Below, one piece after another: positions 8,029 through 16,414 of a stretch of 64,000 nt of DNA. Where the stretch lies: contig JAVBPH010000028.1 of NCBI GenBank assembly GCA_031549725.1, positions 32,503 to 96,502 on the forward strand. Direction: 5' to 3'. Both the position numbers and the translations under genes were made by a program. A model generated the notes under the pieces. That model did not search any database, was not told the DNA's origin, and worked only from the letters and a program-made list of their open reading frames with translations. Source of the stretch: UBA937 sp031549725. GTDB lineage: Bacteria; Spirochaetota; Spirochaetia; Treponematales; Breznakiellaceae. Each line of letters starts with the position of its first letter. Position 1 is the first letter of the stretch.

Positions 8029-10972
8029 CTTTTCTTGTCTCCTTTTTAGGCTGATTGCCCGACGGCTGGGCGGTTGCGTCAGTATTCTTGAGGCGCATAT
8101 TTCCAAATACTAGCACCGGGTATCCATCTATTTTCTTTTGTTTGTGGTCAATTTCGTTGTAATCACTTTTTAGGTAGCGGGTGAATTTGTTTTGGGATAA
8201 TGCTTCGGAGTTTCCCGATTCAAATCCATAATAAGAAAGATACCGTTCATAAACTATTTTTACCTGTTCGTAAACATCGCCAGTCATGTCAAACTCAATG
8301 CAGTCGGACACAAATTTATCAAGGTCCGTTGCCATGTTTTTGATATAACTGGCCTTATAGTTTGCGCATTCTTCAGATAGGGGAATTTTCTCGCTGTGAT
8401 CGGTTTTGAGACTGATATATTTTTCAGCAAAAAAACGGACGATGGCTGGAGCCTCCGGCTTAATCAATTTAATAATTGAGGAAAGTGACTTTGTTCCTTT
8501 TGCCCCTTTGGGGTGCTGTACCGAAAAAGGGATAATAATCATACGGTCGATGGTTGCATCATCATGAGCATCGAAGCGCGGGCTGTAGTTTGTAGAAAGA
8601 ATTACCTGGGCCGTGGGTATAAAGTCATGGGGGTCTTTATACAGTCCTCTGGCGGTTTGTGTGTCTCCACCGGTGAGTTCCTTCCAGAGCGCATTATTGA
8701 GGTAGCCGTTTCGTTCAGTTTCTTGGACGATGGCAGCTCCTTTTCCTTCGAGTCTGGCGAGATATGGGGTGGCTTCATTTCCGGAAAGGCGCTTTTTCAC
8801 TTTTGATACCAGTACATCTGCAGGAAGCCGCTCCATCATGTTTGGGTAAATTTCTTTGAAAAGTTCCAGAGTTGTTGTTTTTCCTGTGTGAGTTTTTCCG
8901 ACGAAAATCCCGCCGTATTTGTATTGAGTGTTTCTTGATGGAATAAGTGATAAATAATAGAATAAACTTTCCAGGGTTTGGTCATTTTTAAAGTTTGATT
9001 GCATAAACTCAAGAAATTTCTTTGGATTTCCGGAGTTTTTTATCTCATCAATTTTATAAGGCAGTGATTCCCTGCGGTATTCTTCAGGAGTTGATTTTCG
9101 GAAAATAATTTTATTTGTGGAAAAATCCATAACCCCATCGGCAAGAGTGAGAGATTCGCGAACGGATGGACCGTCAAACATTACGGATTCTTTGAAAATT
9201 TCCGGAGCGTTGGAAAAGTCTTGGGTCGCCTCTACGCGAAACCGCCGTCCCTCTATTTTATGAAGAGCCTCCCGGTACATGCCTTTCTGTTTTTTCTGCT
9301 TTTGCAGGAAGTGAATGAGGATGCTGGCAAGGATATTATAGATAATACCTGGCATATCTGGCTCCCGCTGCCAAGTGTGACCGTTGAAAAAATAATGTTT
9401 TTTTTCGTTTTCTACATAAATCATCCGGGCGGAAAGAATGTCCACTACCAAGTCGGCGGCGGATTTAACGCCTTTTGTCTCAATGAATTTCCGAACAAAG
9501 TTGTTGTCCTCAAGGGCATCAAAATCAAGATCAACAATAGTGGTTTTTATCTTCATCCGTTTGAGAAGTTCTGATGCGGGAATGAGAGCGTTTTCTATCT
9601 CTTTCTTGATGTATTTTGATACGCCGTATTTTTCGCAGGCTTCAATAAGAAAGTAAGGTGTGATCCCCTCGTCCTTTTTTACCTGTTCGGTTGACGCTCC
9701 CCATTTTACTAATTCCTGGCTGGTCTCCTGGTGGGTGCAAGCTTTGACGCAGGCGGTAATAAAGGGCTGAATATCCTCATCATCCATATCCGAATGAGTA
9801 ATTTTTTTTAGAAGGCTTTTGAGCCGTTTAATAGTGATTGTTTCAAAGGATTCCCATGCGGATTCTGATTTTACTTTTTCGACCGGCTGTTCGGCCTTTA
9901 CCTGGTCATAGGGTTTTGACTCGGCGATGACTTTTTTTATGAGATCGATTTTACCTGCCCGGACAATATCGTCGGGGTCCTTGTAAGGGTCCGGAATAAG
10001 AGCAATTTTTATGGAACCGGGGAACCCTGATTCTATCAGCCGCTCGGGAAGATTAGTTTTTGTTTTATCCTTTGTATCTAATGGCAGTATTCCGGCCTTC
10101 TTTTTTCCACTTTCATCATTATCAAACAGGATTATAATTTCCGGGACATCCAGGAGGTGTTTTTTTATTTTGGGACCGGTCATTGCGTTGGTACCGCCGG
10201 TGGCATAAGCGTTCCCAATGCCTGAAGCTCTAAGGGAAAGTTCGTCCATTTCCCCTTCGACTAGGATGATTATTCCATCCAGCGAAGTAATGGGATGGAT
10301 AGGGAAGGTCTGACAACACTTGGTTCCCCGTTTTTCACAACTTCCGCTTTCATAGTAATGGAGTTTATATCCGGATCCTAGTTTTATTATAACTCCGGAG
10401 TGGTCCCAGGATGAGCGTCCGGTTTTTGGGTTGACGCCGGGAACGCCGCTGGCCAATAGAACATGATGGTCAAGGCTTTGCCTGGCGATATCGATGCCGG
10501 GCCAGTAGAGAAAATACTTTACCAGTTGCTCAAATACTTCCGGAGGATATGCTCCTTTGGTATTGCGTTCCCGGAGTTTCAGAAACTGGCGGATGGCTTT
10601 TTCGGAAGACGGGTTTGATTTGAGATAACTTTCCAGCAAGGTACATGATGCCGTATCGGGAATAAATGCGTCTTTGGGGGCCGACTGGGGCGGCGAGTAA
10701 GATGATGATCCCCCCAGGGTTTTTTCAACCTCCGCGAACTGATCTTTTCTATCGGTGAGATTTTCGAGGATGCCGGCAGCATCGTAAATATCACCATCGA
10801 TGCCACATTTTCCGGAATGACAATGAAAATGATCGTCGGAAATCTGGCACGCTGGTGTCCTGGTATTATTATGGTCCGGGTTGAAACAGAAAATTACCCC
10901 TTCATGGGCATCAATGTCTTTCTTCTGGAGGTATTCGATTAGCCGGTGTTTATATTTTTCAAAATCAAGCAT
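7994..10972 (-). CDS. Phage primase-helicase (CHC2 zinc finger, Toprim, D5/SF3 helicase)
   Basis: A 992-residue replication protein. An N-terminal CHC2-like zinc finger lies at residues about 26-60 (CFNPDH...CHSGKCG). A Toprim core with VEGEMDEL and FDNDESGKK spans about 233-285. The C-terminal part is a D5-type superfamily 3 helicase with Walker A GKTHTGKTTT near residue 690 and a sensor-like STNYSPRFD segment. It should unwind and prime phage DNA. GAGG precedes the ATG, which overlaps the Dam-type gene by 8 bases. The tail after residue about 965 is Lys/Glu/Pro-rich and disordered. Confidence 0.9.
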   Translation of the reverse strand: MLDFEKYKHRLIEYLQKKDIDAHEGVIFCFNPDHNNTRTPACQISDDHFHCHSGKCGIDGDIYDAAGILENLTDRKDQFAEVEKTLGGSSSYSPPQSAPKDAFIPDTASCTLLESYLKSNPSSEKAIRQFLKLRERNTKGAYPPEVFEQLVKYFLYWPGIDIARQSLDHHVLLASGVPGVNPKTGRSSWDHSGVIIKLGSGYKLHYYESGSCEKRGTKCCQTFPIHPITSLDGIIILVEGEMDELSLRASGIGNAYATGGTNAMTGPKIKKHLLDVPEIIILFDNDESGKKKAGILPLDTKDKTKTNLPERLIESGFPGSIKIALIPDPYKDPDDIVRAGKIDLIKKVIAESKPYDQVKAEQPVEKVKSESAWESFETITIKRLKSLLKKITHSDMDDEDIQPFITACVKACTHQETSQELVKWGASTEQVKKDEGITPYFLIEACEKYGVSKYIKKEIENALIPASELLKRMKIKTTIVDLDFDALEDNNFVRKFIETKGVKSAADLVVDILSARMIYVENEKKHYFFNGHTWQREPDMPGIIYNILASILIHFLQKQKKQKGMYREALHKIEGRRFRVEATQDFSNAPEIFKESVMFDGPSVRESLTLADGVMDFSTNKIIFRKSTPEEYRRESLPYKIDEIKNSGNPKKFLEFMQSNFKNDQTLESLFYYLSLIPSRNTQYKYGGIFVGKTHTGKTTTLELFKEIYPNMMERLPADVLVSKVKKRLSGNEATPYLARLEGKGAAIVQETERNGYLNNALWKELTGGDTQTARGLYKDPHDFIPTAQVILSTNYSPRFDAHDDATIDRMIIIPFSVQHPKGAKGTKSLSSIIKLIKPEAPAIVRFFAEKYISLKTDHSEKIPLSEECANYKASYIKNMATDLDKFVSDCIEFDMTGDVYEQVKIVYERYLSYYGFESGNSEALSQNKFTRYLKSDYNEIDHKQKKIDGYPVLVFGNMRLKNTDATAQPSGNQPKKETRKDEPEPDENPFE

Positions 10973-11792
10973 TTATGTCCTCAAAAGTGTTGAATAGGTA
11001 CTGGGGGGGGGCATAGTTCATCCATATGCATTCTGTCCGGAGGTTTTGCTTTTCGTCCCGGACTTTTTTTGAAGCTTTATTCCAGTTTGAAAGATGTCTA
11101 TTATAGAGGTCATGATCGTATCCTGATATGATGATTTTTGCCTTTGATTCCTTGATGGTGTTAAGCAGTTCTTCATGGTCGGCGTCTTCCATTTCATGAA
11201 AATAGATTTTTCTGTTTTTCCGGGTGGATAGGAGATAGGGCGGATCCAGGTAGATAAGGACATTATCTCGGTTGTATTTTTTTATGAGTTTTGCAGCGTC
11301 AAGATTTTCTATCTGAACTATTCTTCCGCTGGTGCTTTTGAGCCGGGAGGATATCTCCACAATTTTTTCTGGAAGTTTTGTGTGAAAACTGGTGAGGTTT
11401 CCATTGTTTCCGGCAATATTATTCCTGAACCCATTTTTGTCCCTGGGTCTTGCCCCAATGGAAAACCACATGCGGACGATAAAACGCCGTGCCTTTTCTT
11501 CTGGGTTTCCAGATGATTTTGTGGAAAGAATATATTCATCCCGACTCCATGGGGTATTATGGATAAGAAATGCAAGGCGCTCTGGGTTTTCCCGGATCTG
11601 CAGGAAGAGGTTGAACACGTTTCCATCAATATCATTTATGGTTTCTACTACGGACCGGTTTTTCCGGAAAAATACCTGACCACTGCCAAAGAACGGTTCA
11701 AGATAAGTATAATTCTGATAATTGTCGGGAAAATGAGAAATAATCCAGTCGGCGCATTGCTGTTTTGAGCCAGGGTACTTCAATATGGTCAT
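10965..11792 (-). CDS. Dam-type DNA adenine N6-methyltransferase (D12 class)
   Basis: Transfers methyl groups to adenine in DNA. The N-terminal KYPGSK (motif X), EPFFGSG (motif I, S-adenosylmethionine binding) and YLDPPY (motif IV, catalytic) are in the order of the alpha class to which Dam and DpnM belong. At 275 residues it is of normal length. No clear ribosome-binding site precedes the ATG, so translation may depend on coupling with the small upstream gene, which ends five bases away. The target could be GATC, but this is inference. Confidence 0.9.
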   Translation of the reverse strand: MTILKYPGSKQQCADWIISHFPDNYQNYTYLEPFFGSGQVFFRKNRSVVETINDIDGNVFNLFLQIRENPERLAFLIHNTPWSRDEYILSTKSSGNPEEKARRFIVRMWFSIGARPRDKNGFRNNIAGNNGNLTSFHTKLPEKIVEISSRLKSTSGRIVQIENLDAAKLIKKYNRDNVLIYLDPPYLLSTRKNRKIYFHEMEDADHEELLNTIKESKAKIIISGYDHDLYNRHLSNWNKASKKVRDEKQNLRTECIWMNYAPPQYLFNTFEDINA

Positions 11793-11797
11793 GTTGT

Positions 11798-11980
11798 TTA
11801 GAGAATTAAAATAGAAATAATAAGACCGATAATGACAATCCCCTCAATGATAGTCACCAAACCAAGGATATCCCGTTTGCGGGCGTAACGAAAACAAGCG
11901 GTGCGGAGGGCTTTATTATCCCGGAGGTACTTTGCCTTTTTGTTGAATTTCTTAATTTGTTTCAGGTCTTTCTTGTTCAT
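11798..11980 (-). CDS. Small phage membrane protein
   Basis: Sixty residues, with a very basic N-terminal half and one membrane segment at residues about 39-60 (LVTIIEGIVIIGLIISILIL, almost at the C-terminus). GAGGGGAAG precedes the ATG. It overlaps the gene upstream by 29 bases in another frame. Small, basic, single-span early phage proteins of this type are common; no function can be assigned. Confidence 0.55.
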   Translation of the reverse strand: MNKKDLKQIKKFNKKAKYLRDNKALRTACFRYARKRDILGLVTIIEGIVIIGLIISILIL

Positions 11981-12251
11981 CTTCCCCTCCGTTGTCGATA
12001 TGAATAGTGATGCTAATTTTTTCTGATCCTTCTGGAGATTGTTTTATGATTATTTGATCTCCAAATTTCCAGTGATTCAGTACTGTATAGTAAAACTCAA
12101 TGGCTCGTTCAAAAAATGTCGAGCTCTCCAGTCCTTTTAACCGGCAAAGGTATAGTATTTCCCGGTACTCCTTCGCGCTTATTTTGGCGGTCACCGTTAC
12201 CGGCTCCAGGTCGGCTTTCTGTTTGTTCTCCTTTATCGTTTCCTTTGACAT
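11952..12251 (-). CDS. Phage protein with possible ribbon-helix-helix fold
   Basis: Ninety-nine residues. Residues about 17-58 (VTVTAKISAKEYREI then two helices) have the strand-helix-helix pattern of ribbon-helix-helix DNA-binding proteins, so a regulatory or partition-related role is possible. AAGGAGAA precedes the ATG at good distance. The gene overlaps the upstream one by 143 bases in another frame, and this frame looks the more protein-like in the overlap. Confidence 0.5.
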   Translation of the reverse strand: MSKETIKENKQKADLEPVTVTAKISAKEYREILYLCRLKGLESSTFFERAIEFYYTVLNHWKFGDQIIIKQSPEGSEKISITIHIDNGGEDEQERPETN

Positions 12252-12465
12252 CGATCAGTTCTCCTTTGAATACTTTTTTTACCAGGTGAAGCCCTAGATC
12301 AATTTCTGTGACAGACTTACTTTTCATGAGCTCTATCTCGTTGGGGCTGTATTTACAGCCGTCTTCGGTATATATCCATCCGCTTCCGTCCTTGATGGCT
12401 ATTTCCTGGCCCAGGATTTCACTGTATATGTAGGTCCATCCGGGTTTGCGTTTCTTTTCATCCAT
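12109..12465 (-). CDS. Small phage protein, C-terminus doubtful
   Basis: The first 70 or so residues look like a genuine protein (WTYIYSEILGQEIAIKDGSG, a small beta-rich domain), and the start overlaps the parB stop as ATGA. From about residue 72 the sequence turns into Gly/Arg/Pro-rich low-quality coding that overlaps the ribbon-helix-helix gene in another frame. Either the two genes truly overlap by 143 bases, or a frameshift joins them into one protein of about 170 residues. Confidence 0.45.
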   Translation of the reverse strand: MDEKKRKPGWTYIYSEILGQEIAIKDGSGWIYTEDGCKYSPNEIELMKSKSVTEIDLGLHLVKKVFKGELIDVKGNDKGEQTESRPGAGNGDRQNKREGVPGNTIPLPVKRTGELDIF

Positions 12466-13363
12466 TTGACTTGTTTTCTATTAATTTAAAAATGGATAAC
12501 TTTAATTCTTCTGTGGCTTCGATTTTTGCTTTGAGCGATACGCCCATATAATTAGTGGCCGCTTCCGTCAACTGGTCATTACATTTTTGAATGTAGTTTT
12601 CAAAAATAGGAATTATTTCTTCGGAGATAATCTTTTTTTTATATTGCTCAAGGGTTTGGAAAAGAGCGGGAAAATTTTCTTTATGAATGGTGAGTGGTTT
12701 TGCTTCTTTTGAATTTTGTTTTTTCTGTTGAACCGTTCTCTTATATTTTCGCATAACCCCGGTGGCTGCTTTTACCGTTCCTCCCTGGTCCTTTGTTTCT
12801 GCCACTGCTGCGGGCTGTTGTTCTGCAGGAATGGCCCGGAGCTGGCTTGCCGCCTTGGGAGTGATCCCGGTGGTGTTGATGCCTGCCGCTTCAGCAGTTT
12901 CAAGGACTTCGATACCGGCACATACATCGGAAACCCATTGTTTTGATTTATTGAGTTCCCGGCCTATTTCAACCTGGGGCATTCCCCGGCCAAGCATCTT
13001 TTTTATTCCGGCCCGGAGTTCTTCCTGGTCAAGATCGTTCCTCTGAATGTTTTCTACCAATTGGAGAATTTCCCGGTCGCCGGATTTTATCTTTGCTTCG
13101 ATCATAGAGAAATCTTCCCCCTGGTCCCGGAGCAGTTTGATTGCATGAAAACGGCGGTATCCGGCGATGAGTTCAAAGGATGGGAGTCCGTCGGTGTCAT
13201 TTCCGAGGGGGCGGACTAGAACTGCCTGGAGCTGGCCTTTTGTTTTGATGGACTCGGCCAATTCTTCTATGTTTTGATAGTTTTTTCGGATATTATCCGC
13301 AAGGACTATCTGGTCGATACTAATTTTTACGGTGGTCTCGGTATTGTTCATGAGTTTAGCCAT
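12458..13363 (-). CDS. parB: ParB-family partition protein
   Basis: DNA-binding partner of the ParA ATPase encoded immediately upstream. The N-terminal ParB/Srx fold has VLADNIRKNY, GQLQAVLVRPL and ELIAGYRRFHA, and residues about 105-160 carry a helix-turn-helix (MPQVEIGRELNKSKQWVS). About 301 residues is normal. The ATG at 13363 has GGAGG and lies inside the end of parA. No canonical parS palindrome was seen nearby, so its binding site is unknown; it may serve plasmid-like maintenance or regulation of the phage. Confidence 0.9.
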   Translation of the reverse strand: MAKLMNNTETTVKISIDQIVLADNIRKNYQNIEELAESIKTKGQLQAVLVRPLGNDTDGLPSFELIAGYRRFHAIKLLRDQGEDFSMIEAKIKSGDREILQLVENIQRNDLDQEELRAGIKKMLGRGMPQVEIGRELNKSKQWVSDVCAGIEVLETAEAAGINTTGITPKAASQLRAIPAEQQPAAVAETKDQGGTVKAATGVMRKYKRTVQQKKQNSKEAKPLTIHKENFPALFQTLEQYKKKIISEEIIPIFENYIQKCNDQLTEAATNYMGVSLKAKIEATEELKLSIFKLIENKSNG

Positions 13364-14060
13364 GGAAGTGTCCTCCGGTGATGAAATCAACGTATTTTTC
13401 AAGCCGTTTTTTTACACTGGGATGAATCGTATAGTTAATGTCGGCGGTGAGACGTTTGAGGGATTGGATGTAAGGAATAGGCTCGGGGACAATGAATTTC
13501 GGAAAGCTTGTGTTATAACTTAGTTGGGCGTTTTCATCACGGTTTTTTTTACTGAAGGCATTTATGACGATGAAAATTTCAATATCAAGATAACATTGTC
13601 CCAGGGTCTGCATATACAGTTCGGTGGCGGCAAAATCGAGCTTTGAACAGGATCCGGGAATGACCACGGTATCGGCGGCAAAAACGGCGTTCCGGGTATG
13701 GGATCCCCAATAGCCAGGAGGGTCTATGATGATGAAATCGTATTTTTCGTGGAGACCATGCTTGCGGATCTGGGCACGGAGCTGGGTATCCATGACATTG
13801 CTAAGCTGGACAATGTTGAGGTGGGACGGGATAATATCGATGTTTTCATTCACCTTGGCGATGCCCGGTTCGCCTCCCTGCAGGAAGTCCATGGTGGTTT
13901 TATACTGGAATAGCCGATCATAAACCATGCTGATGGAACAGTTTGAGTCCAAATCTATAATTAGGATTTTATACCCCCGACCGGCGAGGAGGTTGACCAG
14001 CAATATGTTGAGGGTGGTTTTTCCGGTACCACCTTTCCATGATGATGTGGTAATAATCAT
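13356..14060 (-). CDS. parA: ParA-family partition ATPase
   Basis: Walker-type ATPase that would segregate DNA with ParB. The deviant Walker A motif KGGTGKTT is at residues 9-16, switch I/A' is DLDSNCS, and the Walker B region is IIIDPPGYWG. At 234 residues without an N-terminal DNA-binding domain it resembles small plasmid ParA proteins. The start overlaps the preceding small gene by four bases. A partition pair inside a phage early operon suggests an extrachromosomal phase. Confidence 0.9.
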   Translation of the reverse strand: MIITTSSWKGGTGKTTLNILLVNLLAGRGYKILIIDLDSNCSISMVYDRLFQYKTTMDFLQGGEPGIAKVNENIDIIPSHLNIVQLSNVMDTQLRAQIRKHGLHEKYDFIIIDPPGYWGSHTRNAVFAADTVVIPGSCSKLDFAATELYMQTLGQCYLDIEIFIVINAFSKKNRDENAQLSYNTSFPKFIVPEPIPYIQSLKRLTADINYTIHPSVKKRLEKYVDFITGGHFHG

Positions 14061-14239
14061 AATTGATCCTTCTTTGGGGAAATGGAAAAAAGGCTTTTGT
14101 GAAATTGCTTGATTTGTCTGTCTGTTTTTTTCTGTTGATCTTTTGAGGCTCTGCTTATATTTTGTAATGTTTTAAGTGATTTGATTATTTCAGAAGAAAT
14201 ATTGTCTTTTATTGTGAGTATTATTTGTATATTTTTCAT
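14057..14239 (-). CDS. Small phage protein upstream of parA
   Basis: Sixty residues, basic, predicted mostly helical, without membrane segments or cysteines. Its start overlaps the preceding stop and its end overlaps the parA start (ATGA at both ends), and AAGGATCC lies upstream. Tight coupling to parA suggests joint expression, but the sequence is not recognised. Confidence 0.5.
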   Translation of the reverse strand: MKNIQIILTIKDNISSEIIKSLKTLQNISRASKDQQKKTDRQIKQFHKSLFSISPKKDQL

Positions 14240-14466
14240 GATGGATCCTTTTGTGCCGATGATTCCGGGAAATCAAGAAAACTGTATGGCTGGTCTTTTT
14301 TCAGTTGCTGAAACTTTTTTATAAAGGCATCATATTCTTCCCGTGTACATTTAATACAAACATTTTCTCCATTTGCTTTTGATACCCGCATATATGTAGG
14401 AATCCATTCAATGAACGTGATTGAAGAAATGTCTTCATCTCGTATGTAGCTGCCATTAAAAAACAT
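14236..14466 (-). CDS. Small phage protein of unknown function
   Basis: Seventy-six residues with a strong AGGAGAAAAA ribosome-binding site. A beta-rich N-terminal half (ISSITFIEWIPTYMRV) is followed by CIKCTREEYDAFIKKFQQL, resembling small strand-strand-helix phage proteins that contact nucleic acid or the host. It lies 11 bases after ssb in the same operon. No family assigned. Confidence 0.5.
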   Translation of the reverse strand: MFFNGSYIRDEDISSITFIEWIPTYMRVSKANGENVCIKCTREEYDAFIKKFQQLKKDQPYSFLDFPESSAQKDPS

Positions 14467-14477
14467 TTTTTCTCCTC

Positions 14478-14864
14478 TTAAAATGAAACATCATCTGCTG
14501 GCGGTTCCTGGTCAGGCTGCTGTTCTTTCTGTCCGCGCGGATCCCGGAGCAGGTTGATATGTTCAACAACGATGCGAATCCGGGCGTTAGTATTTCCTGC
14601 CGAATCGATCCAGCGTTCCTGGTGTAGCCGTCCGGAGATGCCAACTTCTTTTCCTTTGGTGAGGTGTTTTTGCATAGATTCTCCATATTTACCCCAGATA
14701 ATGCAATCAAAGAAATTGGCGTAGGAATCCCATTGATCATCCTTCTTCCGGCTTTCGTTGTTGGCCAAAGAAAAGGACGTTACTGCCGTTCCGCCATTGG
14801 TGTATTTCAAAAAGGCGTTCGAAGTAAGCCGTCCAATCATGTTTACGGAATTGAGATCGTTCAT
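14478..14864 (-). CDS. ssb: Single-stranded DNA-binding protein
   Basis: Phage SSB. The N-terminus MNDLNSVNMIGRLTSN and the following VTSFSLANN, FDCIIWGKYGES and GKEVGISGRLHQERW blocks form the standard OB-fold. A short acidic tail ends in DDVSF, close to the DDxPF interaction tip of bacterial SSB proteins. At 128 residues it is shorter than typical chromosomal copies (150-180). AAGGAAGG precedes the start. It should work with the primase-helicase during phage replication. Confidence 0.95.
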   Translation of the reverse strand: MNDLNSVNMIGRLTSNAFLKYTNGGTAVTSFSLANNESRKKDDQWDSYANFFDCIIWGKYGESMQKHLTKGKEVGISGRLHQERWIDSAGNTNARIRIVVEHINLLRDPRGQKEQQPDQEPPADDVSF

Positions 14865-14875
14865 AGATGCCTTCC

Positions 14876-15193
14876 TTATAGATTTTTCCAGCCCTTTCGT
14901 TGTGCATACATATTAAGGTCTGTTTGAGCCTCATCAAATTGCTTTCTTTCTGGAAGTGCTTTTGTTTTAACCCTATGGATCCCATTCCAAACAGTTTTTT
15001 TCCTAACGGTGAACCAGGTTTTATTATCTGATGCTATACCGTTTGAAATAAAAACGGGAAAATTGTTTTCATCAATAAAAGTCAAAACAAAATCACAAAT
15101 AGTTTCCTTTTTATTTTGCGGTCCGCCTGACGGGCAAATTTGATTTGAAGGATTATTAATATTTGGACACATACAGCATCTTACTGTTCTCAT
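14876..15193 (-). CDS. Phage protein with N-terminal cysteine cluster
   Basis: A 105-residue protein. The N-terminus has CCMCPN and ICPSGG, a possible metal site, and the rest is a compact mixed fold with several Trp residues. AAGGAGATAG precedes the start, which overlaps the upstream stop. It lies just upstream of ssb. Not recognised. Confidence 0.5.
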   Translation of the reverse strand: MRTVRCCMCPNINNPSNQICPSGGPQNKKETICDFVLTFIDENNFPVFISNGIASDNKTWFTVRKKTVWNGIHRVKTKALPERKQFDEAQTDLNMYAQRKGWKNL

Positions 15194-15549
15194 GCGGCTA
15201 TCTCCTTGAATTTTTCGGGTATGCTTGCCTTGTATTTCTGGGCGTATTCCCAGAGCTTTTCATCGGTGATAAAAAGCCATTCTAGTATTTTGTCCCGGTG
15301 CCAGCATTTCCTGCCATGGACATATTTATAATTAAGACCGCAGCAGGGCTGGTAATAATAGCGGGTTTTTATCGTATCCAGGGATCCTCCCCCTTTAAGG
15401 GATGCGGCTAAATCAATATTGATCCATTCGGGGAGTTCTTTGAGGAGTTTTTGGCGCTCATCATCAATTTCCCTTTGTGATATTTGCTGGTTGAGCAGGG
15501 ATAGTTCCAGTTTTATTCCCTGGATTATTGTTTTCTCTTCTGCATTCAT
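15190..15549 (-). CDS. Phage early protein of unknown function
   Basis: About 119 residues from the ATG at 15549, which has a GGAGAACCT site and overlaps the upstream stop; a longer form starting 12 codons earlier would read through that gene's end and is unlikely. The N-terminal half is a predicted coiled helix (IQGIKLELSLLNQQISQREIDDERQ); the C-terminal half contains CCGLNYKYVHGRKCWHRD, a possible small Cys/His metal site. Confidence 0.5.
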   Translation of the reverse strand: MNAEEKTIIQGIKLELSLLNQQISQREIDDERQKLLKELPEWINIDLAASLKGGGSLDTIKTRYYYQPCCGLNYKYVHGRKCWHRDKILEWLFITDEKLWEYAQKYKASIPEKFKEIAA

Positions 15550-15821
15550 AGGTTCTCCAAATATTCCGGATGTTTGGAAATCCATGTTTCGAGGACAACA
15601 TGATGCTTTTTAATTATGCAGGGTGCCCCGGTTAATATTTTCATGCGTTTCCAAAAATGAACGTGGCTGATTCCTGCATTAGTCGCAGCTGAAAACATAG
15701 ATTCATAGCGATTCCCATCAACATAAACCGGCATTCCTTTGTAAATACTCTTTTGCTTTCTGGGAGTTCCATTGATATAATCTTCCTTTATTTTTTCTTT
15801 GATTTTTACTTCATCGATCAT
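15546..15821 (-). CDS. Small phage DNA-binding-like protein
   Basis: Ninety-one basic residues. The segment SIYKGMPVYVDGNRYESMFSAATNAGISHVHFWKRMK can be read as a short wing followed by a helix-turn-helix resembling NUMOD-type or excisionase-like DNA-binding modules (AATNAGISHVHFWK). AAGG precedes the ATG. Part of the leftward operon. The DNA-binding call is only a reading of the helix pattern. Confidence 0.45.
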   Translation of the reverse strand: MIDEVKIKEKIKEDYINGTPRKQKSIYKGMPVYVDGNRYESMFSAATNAGISHVHFWKRMKILTGAPCIIKKHHVVLETWISKHPEYLENL

Positions 15822-15823
15822 AC

Positions 15824-16021
15824 TTAGCCTTCTTCGACTTGTTCTGTTATGGAATTATTTAAAGTACTTTTTATACTGACAATAATTTCCATTTCGGTAT
15901 GGGAGATATGGGCTTCGGTTATTTCAATGATGGCTGACTTGGTATTGAAGATATTTTTGTTGTTTTCAACAATGCTGCAGAAGTGTTTCATTAATTCCTG
16001 GTTTTTGTTAAATCCATTCAT
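15824..16021 (-). CDS. Small phage protein, paralogue of the adjacent gene
   Basis: Sixty-five residues. It aligns over most of its length with the protein of the gene immediately upstream: a hydrophobic helix ending KNIFNTKSAIIEI here matches KNSLAAHSAAIEI there, followed by a strand MEIIVSIKST matching LEVTINIKDS. The start overlaps the upstream stop as ATGA. This is a tandem duplication of a tiny gene; function unknown. Confidence 0.6.
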   Translation of the reverse strand: MNGFNKNQELMKHFCSIVENNKNIFNTKSAIIEITEAHISHTEMEIIVSIKSTLNNSITEQVEEG

Positions 16022-16197
16022 TTTGACGCTCCTTTTGCGGAATCTTTTATATTGATGGTTACTTCCAGACCGACATGGGTCATGTTTGCTTTTGATATTT
16101 CTATAGCGGCCGAATGTGCGGCAAGACTATTTTTGCTGTTTCCAATGACCTTACAAAGGCCATTGAGCATTTTTACACTTTCTTGTATTTCACCCAT
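16018..16197 (-). CDS. Small phage protein (59 aa), tandem paralogue
   Basis: Fifty-nine codons, ATG with AAGGA about seven bases upstream. It begins MGEIQESVKMLNGLC, then a helix and a C-terminal strand, and resembles the next gene in the operon at about one third identity. It is coupled on both sides, overlapping the preceding stop by 8 bases and the next ATG by 4. The coupling and the resemblance to its neighbour make it a real gene despite its size. Confidence 0.6.
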   Translation of the reverse strand: MGEIQESVKMLNGLCKVIGNSKNSLAAHSAAIEISKANMTHVGLEVTINIKDSAKGASK

Positions 16198-16414
16198 GGC
16201 TGGTTCCTTGCTGAATATGGCGGTTATAATTCCTGCAGGCAGGGCATAGAATATACGTTGATGGTATCGGTATGGTTCCGCAGCGGGGGCAGAAGCCGTT
16301 CTGTTTTCTGCGACGGTATTGCTGTTTTCGGTTCCGGTTTATTTCTTCCTGGTGGGCATAATAAAACCGGCGCTGGCGGATCCGGGCGGATTCCCTGATG
16401 TATTCGCTATTCAT
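16190..16414 (-). CDS. Small phage zinc-ribbon protein
   Basis: Seventy-four residues, with a strongly basic helical N-terminal half (many Arg/Gln/Tyr) and a C-terminal four-cysteine site CPRCG...CPAC typical of a zinc ribbon. Possibly binds nucleic acid. It overlaps the preceding and following genes by a few bases and is translated from the same leftward operon. Confidence 0.55.
   Translation of the reverse strand: MNSEYIRESARIRQRRFYYAHQEEINRNRKQQYRRRKQNGFCPRCGTIPIPSTYILCPACRNYNRHIQQGTSHG

Noticed and set aside
12458..14060. Canonical parS site near parAB
   Set aside because: The TGTTTCACGTGAAACA-type palindrome was looked for and not seen in the early operon.
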